The notes under the pieces were generated by a model. The model ran no database searches and was not told the DNA's origin. It was given only the letters and a program-made list of their open reading frames with translations. DNA of 8,587 nt from an uncultured Rickettsiales bacterium. GTDB taxonomy: Bacteria > Pseudomonadota > Alphaproteobacteria > Rickettsiales > UBA998. The position numbers were made by a program, and so were the translations under genes. Position 1 is the first letter of the stretch; every line of letters starts with the position of its first letter. The DNA lies in NCBI GenBank assembly GCA_937982385.1, contig CALJMC010000069.1, positions 1 through 8,587 on the forward strand, written 5' to 3'. This document shows, one piece after another, positions 4,307 through 8,587 of this stretch.

Positions 4307-5713
4307 ATGTCAACAAAAGCTATTTTTGAAATGATTAAAGAAAACAACATTCAGTTTGTTGAGTTTCGTTTTACAGACCCTAAGGGTAAATGGCAGCATA
4401 CCAGCTATTTCGCTGAGGCTGTGGGCGATGAAGAACTCGAAGTGGGTGTGATGTTTGATGGTTCATCTATCTCAGGATGGAAAGCGATTAACGAGTCTGA
4501 CATGATTTTGAAGCCAGATTTGGACACAGCGTTTATCGACCCATTTGCAGCGCAACCAACTATCATCTTGTTCTGCGACATTATTGAGCCTAGCACTGGT
4601 CAAAATTATGGTCGTGACCCACGTTCAACAGCACTTCGCGCGCAGTCATACCTTCAGTTCACTGGCATTGGTGATACAGCGTATTTCGGCCCAGAGCTTG
4701 AGTTTTTCTTGTTTGACGGCGTACGTTTTGATTCCAGCGCAACTTCTAGCTTTTATGAAATTGACTCACTCGAATCACCAGAAGCGAACAGTCGTGAGTT
4801 GGAAATGGGCAATATGGGGCACCGTCCTCGCACGAAAGGCGGATATTTCCCCGTGCAGCCTGTTGATTCATTCAGTGACATCCGTGCTGAGATGATGCAA
4901 GTGCTTAAAGAAGTGGGTATTACACCGATGTTGCACCATCATGAAGTGGCTCCGGGTCAAAACGAGATGGGCTTCATGTTTGATACGCTCCTTAAAACAG
5001 CGGATAATGCGCAGAAATATAAATATGTTGTGCATAATGTGGCGGATACATATGGCAAAACAGCGACCTTTATGCCGAAGCCAATCGCGGGTGATAATGG
5101 TTCAGGGATGCATGTGCATCAGTCTATCTGGAAAGATGGCAAGCCACTCTTCGCGGGTAATGGCTATGCTGATTTGTCTGAGACGTGCCTCTATTATATT
5201 GGTGGTATCATTAAGCATGCGAAATCGCTTAATGCATTCACTAACGCCTCAACAAACAGCTATAAGCGTTTGATTCCGGGTTATGAGGCACCTGTATTGC
5301 TTGCATATTCTGCGCGTAACCGTTCAGCGTCTATTCGTATTCCCTATGTTTCTAGTCCTAAGGGCAAGCGCATTGAAACACGTTTCCCAGATCCTACAGC
5401 GAATCCATATTTGGCGATGTCTGCATTGCTTATGGCTGGGCTTGACGGTATTGAAAACAAAATTCACCCAGGTGAAGCAATGGATAAAAACCTTTATGAT
5501 CTTCCACCAGAAGAGCTTAAAGATGTTCCAACCGTTGCAGGTTCATTGCGTGAAGCACTCGAAGCACTCGATGCTGACCGCGAATTCCTGAAAAAGGGTG
5601 ACGTGATGAGTGATGACCAAATCGATGCATACATTGCATTGAAGATGGAAGAAGTTGAAAAGCTTGAGCACACACCATGCCCAATCGAATTCGACATGTA
5701 TTATAGTGTTTAA
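4307..5713 (+). CDS. glnA: type I glutamine synthetase
   Basis: This 468-residue GSI subunit (a dodecamer in the family) makes glutamine from glutamate, ammonia and ATP, the main entry of ammonium into metabolism. The N-terminal beta-grasp part contains VMFDGSSI (Asp51). Metal and substrate residues are in place: Glu130 and Glu132 in GPELEFF, Glu213 and Glu220 in HHEVAPGQNE, His269 in GSGMHVHQS, the Glu327 flap in PGYEAP, Arg339 in ARNRS and Glu357 in RIETRFPDP. Tyr397 in KNLYDLPPE is the adenylylation site, marking the GSI-beta subtype switched by GlnE. AAGGAAAG before the ATG gives a good ribosome-binding site. It is co-transcribed with glnB and ends before the terminator at 5804-5836. Residues match the enteric enzyme almost position for position, so it should be fully active. 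Confidence 0.98.
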   Translation: MSTKAIFEMIKENNIQFVEFRFTDPKGKWQHTSYFAEAVGDEELEVGVMFDGSSISGWKAINESDMILKPDLDTAFIDPFAAQPTIILFCDIIEPSTGQNYGRDPRSTALRAQSYLQFTGIGDTAYFGPELEFFLFDGVRFDSSATSSFYEIDSLESPEANSRELEMGNMGHRPRTKGGYFPVQPVDSFSDIRAEMMQVLKEVGITPMLHHHEVAPGQNEMGFMFDTLLKTADNAQKYKYVVHNVADTYGKTATFMPKPIAGDNGSGMHVHQSIWKDGKPLFAGNGYADLSETCLYYIGGIIKHAKSLNAFTNASTNSYKRLIPGYEAPVLLAYSARNRSASIRIPYVSSPKGKRIETRFPDPTANPYLAMSALLMAGLDGIENKIHPGEAMDKNLYDLPPEELKDVPTVAGSLREALEALDADREFLKKGDVMSDDQIDAYIALKMEEVEKLEHTPCPIEFDMYYSV

Positions 5714-5727
5714 CTTTTTTGTTTTGG

Positions 5728-5799
5728 TGTCGCCCTGAACTCGTTTCAGGGTCCACGCTAATAAGGGAAAATGGATGCTGAAACGAGTTCAACATGACA
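5728..5799. repeat. long dyad (REP-like) intergenic repeat
   Basis: TGAACTCGTTTCAG (5736-5749) and its exact reverse complement (5778-5791) form a 14-bp stem. A mismatch and five further pairs extend it inward (5751-5755 with 5772-5776), and TGTC/GACA (5728-5731, 5796-5799) extend it outward after a bulge. The left arm can also fold alone, CCCTGAA with TTCAGGG (5733-5751). The core resembles the GTCATCCTGAACTCGTTTCAG type of dispersed palindrome I know from many alphaproteobacterial intergenic regions, so it is probably one degenerate copy of a dispersed family. No coding potential is apparent. Confidence 0.7.
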
Positions 5800-5803
5800 G
5801 CGT

Positions 5804-5836
5804 AAAAGGGAGTTTCCAGTGGAAGCTCTCTTTTTT
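5804..5836 (+). terminator. rho-independent terminator of glnBA
   Basis: AAAAGGGAGTTTCC (5804-5817) pairs with GGAAGCTCTCTTTT (5821-5834) around an AGT loop. The 14-pair stem has two G-U pairs, and the T run extends to 5836. Confidence 0.9.
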
Positions 5837-5883
5837 GTCTTTTATACTTGAAGTTGCAAAATATAGAAGTTAATGTTCCCTTT

Positions 5884-5907
5884 AGAAGCACTGCTTCTGT
5901 TTTTTTT
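5884..5907 (+). terminator. second terminator-like hairpin after glnA
   Basis: AGAAGC (5884-5889), loop ACT, GCTTCT (5893-5898), then G and eight T residues (5900-5907). The shape is that of an intrinsic terminator. It lies about 50 bases beyond the main glnA terminator and 54 before the lipoprotein start. It may be a back-up, an attenuator in the lipoprotein leader, or the end of a small RNA starting after 5836. Confidence 0.65.
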
Positions 5908-5960
5908 GACGTATTAAATATGCATCTCATCTCAATGAATAATGGAAAAGAAAGTTTATC

Positions 5961-6341
5961 ATGAAGAAACAAATTACTGCTATCACTATGGCGCTATGCC
6001 TTATGACATCTGGTTGCGCGAGTATCATTAGTAACTCAAACTACCCTGTAAACTTCATTGGGGAAGATGGTACGCCATTTGAAATTAAGAATGAAAGCGG
6101 TGTTAAAATACATAAAGGAAATACACCAGCGGTTGTTAATCTTGAGGCGAGTAATGGTTACTTTGATGGAGCTGAATATACAGTTAAATCAAATGATAAT
6201 GTTAGTCAGCTTAGCTCGAGCCTAGATGGTTGGTATGTAGCAAATATTCTGTTTGGTGGGCTGATAGGTCTACTTATCGTTGATCCAGCAACAGGTGCTA
6301 TGTACAAGTTGCCTGAGTCACATAATGTTAGCTCTGATTAA
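5961..6341 (+). CDS. small PEGA-like lipoprotein
   Basis: The 126-residue product begins MKKQITAITMALCLMTSGC, a lipoprotein signal with the acylated Cys at 19; Thr rather than Leu at -3 makes the lipobox slightly unusual. Ala20-Ser21 after the Cys favour outer-membrane sorting. The middle (about 36-77) has the small beta-sandwich pattern of PEGA-like domains: GTPFEIKNESG, a KGNTPAVVNL turn and NGYFDGAEYTVK. The C-terminal part DGWYVANILFGGLIGLLIVDPATGAMYKLP (in pieces: GWYVANILFGG at 90-100, LIVDPATGAMYKL at 105-117) is a recurring motif of small bacterial lipoproteins of unknown function, with one short hydrophobic stretch. GGAAAAG lies 10 bases before the ATG. Terminators on both sides isolate the gene. 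The role is unknown; cell-envelope location is a firm inference. Confidence 0.85.
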   Translation: MKKQITAITMALCLMTSGCASIISNSNYPVNFIGEDGTPFEIKNESGVKIHKGNTPAVVNLEASNGYFDGAEYTVKSNDNVSQLSSSLDGWYVANILFGGLIGLLIVDPATGAMYKLPESHNVSSD

Positions 6342-6365
6342 GAGTTATAGAGGCTATTGATATTG

Positions 6366-6399
6366 AAAAGGAAGCTTCACTGTGAAGCTTCCTTTTTTT
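6366..6399 (+). terminator. rho-independent terminator after the lipoprotein gene
   Basis: AAAAGGAAGCTTCA (6366-6379) and TGAAGCTTCCTTTT (6383-6396) form a perfect 14-bp stem with a CTG loop, followed by T to 6399. It is among the strongest hairpins in the window and separates the lipoprotein gene from nagB. Confidence 0.92.
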
Positions 6400-6400
6400 A

Positions 6401-6409
6401 TGTTATGCT
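6401..6409 (+). promoter_or_regulatory. extended -10 promoter of nagB, predicting a leaderless mRNA
   Basis: TGTTATGCT matches the extended -10 form TGn-TATnnT. Seven bases (6410-6416) separate it from the ATG at 6417, so transcription should start at or next to the start codon. No Shine-Dalgarno sequence is present. The -35 region would fall inside the preceding terminator stem and is poor, as is tolerated for extended -10 promoters. Confidence 0.5.
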
Positions 6410-6416
6410 TTCTTAT

Positions 6417-7244
6417 ATGAAAACCCACGTTTATAAAAACCCAGATGAGATGGCAAAAGAAGCGGCGACGTATATAGCCGAGTTTATTGCGCGTAATAAT
6501 GACCTCGGGAAGCCTACTGTTCTGGGCTTGGCGACCGGTGAGACTCCCAAACCACTTTATGCAGAGCTAATCCGTTTGCATAAAAATGAATGCTTGGACT
6601 TTTCGAAAGTTATCACGTTCAATCTTGATGAATATCTCGGACTGCCTGCAAACAGTGCAGATTCTTATAGCGCTTATATGCATCGTGAGTTGTTTAAGCA
6701 TGTGAATATTGATAAAAATAATATTCATTTGCTAAAAGGTGATGTGCGCGAAAAAGATATTGATGCACATTGTGCCGATTATGAACGTGAAATTAAAGAT
6801 GCAGGCGGAATAGATATACAAATTCTCGGCATTGGTGGAGAAGGGCATATAGGGTTTAACGAAAAAGGTTCAGAGGAAGAGTCATTTTCTGTGAATTCAC
6901 GAACGCGCAAAGTGACGCTTTCCGAACAAACATTGCAAGATAACAACCCGCCAAGTGACTATGCACTCTCAATGGGTGTAGGCACGATTTTGGAAGCGAA
7001 GGAAATAGTGTTGTTGGCTAATGGCACATCAAAAGCACCTGTGATGCAAGAGATGTTAAAAGGAAATAGTTCTAATGTGAGCGCGCTTCCTGCCCGCGCT
7101 TTGTATTCTCACGATAATTGCACCGTTATGCTTGATAAGGCTGCGGCAGGGCAATTTGCTACGCATGAGGTTGCTTCTCCAGACACTGCGTTCTTTGGTT
7201 CAAGTCAGGGGATAAGAGCACCTAAGAATAGTCCTGAACGATAA
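6417..7244 (+). CDS. nagB: glucosamine-6-phosphate deaminase
   Basis: The 275-residue protein belongs to the NagB sugar-phosphate deaminase/isomerase family, converting glucosamine-6-phosphate to fructose-6-phosphate and ammonia in the cytoplasm. The phosphate-binding LGLATGETPKPLY (37-49), NLDEYLGL with the general-base Asp71, GIGGEGHIGFNE (138-149, His144 and Glu149), SRTRKVTLSEQTLQDN and MGVGTILEA are all present, with the Lys of GTSKAP near 206. Two details are unusual: the residue equal to Asp141 of the enteric enzyme is Glu142, and the usual Pro after FNE is Lys, followed by a short acidic insertion. The C-terminal tail after about 250 is not typical. Reading could begin earlier (TTG at 6357 or ATG at 6405), but those lie across the terminator or the -10 box, so ATG 6417 is preferred. 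No nagA is nearby. Confidence 0.88.
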   Translation: MKTHVYKNPDEMAKEAATYIAEFIARNNDLGKPTVLGLATGETPKPLYAELIRLHKNECLDFSKVITFNLDEYLGLPANSADSYSAYMHRELFKHVNIDKNNIHLLKGDVREKDIDAHCADYEREIKDAGGIDIQILGIGGEGHIGFNEKGSEEESFSVNSRTRKVTLSEQTLQDNNPPSDYALSMGVGTILEAKEIVLLANGTSKAPVMQEMLKGNSSNVSALPARALYSHDNCTVMLDKAAAGQFATHEVASPDTAFFGSSQGIRAPKNSPER

Positions 7245-7247
7245 TTC

Positions 7248-8587
7248 TTACGCTGCGTTCTCAGTCTCAGCATAGGTGAGGGTGATGGTGTGAATATCTC
7301 CTTCACTCGTGAAGGTTTCGCCATTGCCTGCTTCCCAGATGATAGATTCTGTGGTGGTGGCGGCTTTTAGGTCTGCTTCGGCTGATTTTACGACATCCCA
7401 TACGGCAGCATCTTCAAGTGTTGTGGTGATGTGCATGACATCGAGCGGTGCTTTGATGGAGACGTTTTTCTCGGATTTTGCACGGCGGACAGTCTCTAGC
7501 AATGCGACCACTTCAATGCCCGCTTTTTCGGCTGTATCGCTTTGTGAGTAGTCTTTAGCGGTGGGCCACATGCCGCGTGCATGGATAGAACCTTTCACTT
7601 TATATTCCTCTTCATAGATAGCGGAGAAAATCTCTTCCGTCACGTGGGGCACGATAGGCGCGAAGAGTTTTAGCACGGCATTGAGGCAATAATATATCGC
7701 ATGACAGGCGGATTTTTGCTCTGCGTCACCCATATTTCCATAGGCGCGGGATTTTGTGAGTTCGAGATAGTTATCACAAAAATCATTCCAGAAAAAATCT
7801 TCCGCTGCAACGCGCGCATCGGCATATTCATATTCTTCGAAAGCCTTCTGAGCCTTGGTGATGGCTTTGTGCAAACGTGAGAGTATCCATTTATCAAGCG
7901 TCTCAGTTATAATGTCATTTTCACCATCTTCCGCTGCTGTGGCAGATGGAAGTTCGCTCAAATTAGCAAGTTGCATTGCGGAGAATTTTGAGGCGTTAAA
8001 CAACTTGTTCACAAGTTTATGACCAATTTTCAAAGAGTCTTCTGAAAAGGCCGTATCAGTACCAAGTTTTGAGGTGGATGCCCAATAACGCAGCGCATCT
8101 GAACCTTTGTCGTCCAGTGCTTTTTGCGGTGTTACAACATTGCCCTTGGACTTCGACATTTTCGTTTTGTCCGATGCCAAGCAAAACCCTGAAATCATTA
8201 AGTTTTTCCATGGGATAGTGTCTTCATGTAAATGCGCCTTCACAATCGTAGAAAATGCCCATGTGCGAATGATGTCATGCCCTTGCGGACGTAAATCGGC
8301 GGGGAAGAGTTGTTTGTGACGTGCGGCATTGAGCGTGAGTTCGTTCGTTATTCCCTTAGATGAGAGCTGTGGAGATATCGAACTTGTCGCCCATGTATCC
8401 ATCACATCCATTTCTGGCTCCACCTCATCGGCGGTATAGCCTTTTGGTAGGTCAGTCAATGGGTTGATTGGCAGTTGGTCAGGTGATGCGATAAGAATTT
8501 TGCCTTCTTCGCCCGCTCGCTTGGAATACCAAATTGGGAACGGCACGCCGAAATAACGTTGGCGGGAGATGCACCAATCCCAGCTGA
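7248..8587 (-). CDS. valS: valyl-tRNA synthetase, archaeal-like type (partial, N-terminus beyond window)
   Basis: About 445 C-terminal residues of a class I aminoacyl-tRNA synthetase that charges tRNA-Val. The frame is open to the right edge and there begins WDWCISRQRYFGVPFPIWY, the end of the editing insertion region. Next come EPEMDVMDTWATSS, RPQGHDIIRTWAFSTI and the ATP-binding KMSKSKGNVV (KMSKS at 8148-8162), then GSDALRYWASTSKLGTD and KLFNASKF. The anticodon-binding helical domain follows (ETLDKWILSRLH, FCDNYLELTKSRAY). The sequence style and the absence of the C-terminal coiled-coil arm of ordinary bacterial ValRS mark it as the archaeal-like form, which Rickettsia is known to carry. 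A GTG at 8544-8546 is internal, not the start. It converges on nagB with a gap of three bases. Confidence 0.95.
   Translation of the reverse strand, partial: SWDWCISRQRYFGVPFPIWYSKRAGEEGKILIASPDQLPINPLTDLPKGYTADEVEPEMDVMDTWATSSISPQLSSKGITNELTLNAARHKQLFPADLRPQGHDIIRTWAFSTIVKAHLHEDTIPWKNLMISGFCLASDKTKMSKSKGNVVTPQKALDDKGSDALRYWASTSKLGTDTAFSEDSLKIGHKLVNKLFNASKFSAMQLANLSELPSATAAEDGENDIITETLDKWILSRLHKAITKAQKAFEEYEYADARVAAEDFFWNDFCDNYLELTKSRAYGNMGDAEQKSACHAIYYCLNAVLKLFAPIVPHVTEEIFSAIYEEEYKVKGSIHARGMWPTAKDYSQSDTAEKAGIEVVALLETVRRAKSEKNVSIKAPLDVMHITTTLEDAAVWDVVKSAEADLKAATTTESIIWEAGNGETFTSEGDIHTITLTYAETENAA

Noticed and set aside
4545..5591. Several plus-strand ORFs of about 100 codons inside glnA
   Set aside because: They are out-of-frame shadows of the strongly conserved glnA reading frame.
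5517..5972. 151-codon minus-strand ORF across the glnA 3' end and the intergenic region
   Set aside because: It crosses two terminator hairpins and the dyad repeat, overlaps glnA, and has no recognisable domain.
6357..6416. N-terminal extension of NagB from TTG 6357 or ATG 6405
   Set aside because: The TTG version would be translated through a perfect terminator hairpin and the extra residues are not NagB-like; ATG 6405 lies inside the -10 box.

Overview
The window reads as a chromosomal segment of an alphaproteobacterium with AT-rich intergenic DNA. Four things point there: a MucR/Ros-family regulator, a COQ9-family ubiquinone protein, a glnB-glnA pair behind a sigma-54 promoter, and a valyl-tRNA synthetase of the archaeal-like short type known from Rickettsia. 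The lineage inside Alphaproteobacteria cannot be fixed from this stretch. No phage, transposase, integrase, CRISPR array or toxin-antitoxin pair is visible, so this looks like core or near-core genome.

Layout. 67-151 (-): tRNA-Leu(UAG). 355-891 (+): MucR-type regulator that has lost most zinc-ligand positions. 914-949: shared terminator between convergent units. 943-2976 (-): four-gene run, in transcription order a two-helix membrane protein, coq9, an 86-residue unknown and a 171-residue unknown. 3056-3133 (-): tRNA-His(GUG). 3208-3666 (-): secreted small protein. 3667-3923: divergent, AT-rich control region with two palindromes, a possible sigma-70 promoter and a clear sigma-54 promoter. 3924-5713 (+): glnB and glnA. 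5728-5907: a dyad repeat, a strong terminator and a second terminator-like hairpin. 5961-6341 (+): small lipoprotein. 6366-6399: terminator. 6417-7244 (+): nagB-like glucosamine-6-phosphate deaminase. 7248-8587 (-): 3' part of valS, running off the right edge.

How the genes work together. glnB and glnA form the PII/glutamine synthetase nitrogen module: the uridylylation tyrosine (Tyr51) and the adenylylation tyrosine (Tyr397) are both present, so the usual covalent control is expected, with transcription under sigma-54 and a nitrogen activator. NagB releases ammonia from glucosamine-6-phosphate and sits downstream, but strong terminators separate it from glnBA, so any link is metabolic and not operonic. 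The minus-strand coq9 cluster carries three uncharacterised proteins and is the least explained part of the window.

I see no clear new multi-gene system. The observations most worth a second look are the paired AT-rich palindromes upstream of glnB, the zinc-less MucR, the archaeal-type valS, two promoter layouts that predict leaderless mRNAs (coq9, nagB), and the unknown genes around coq9.
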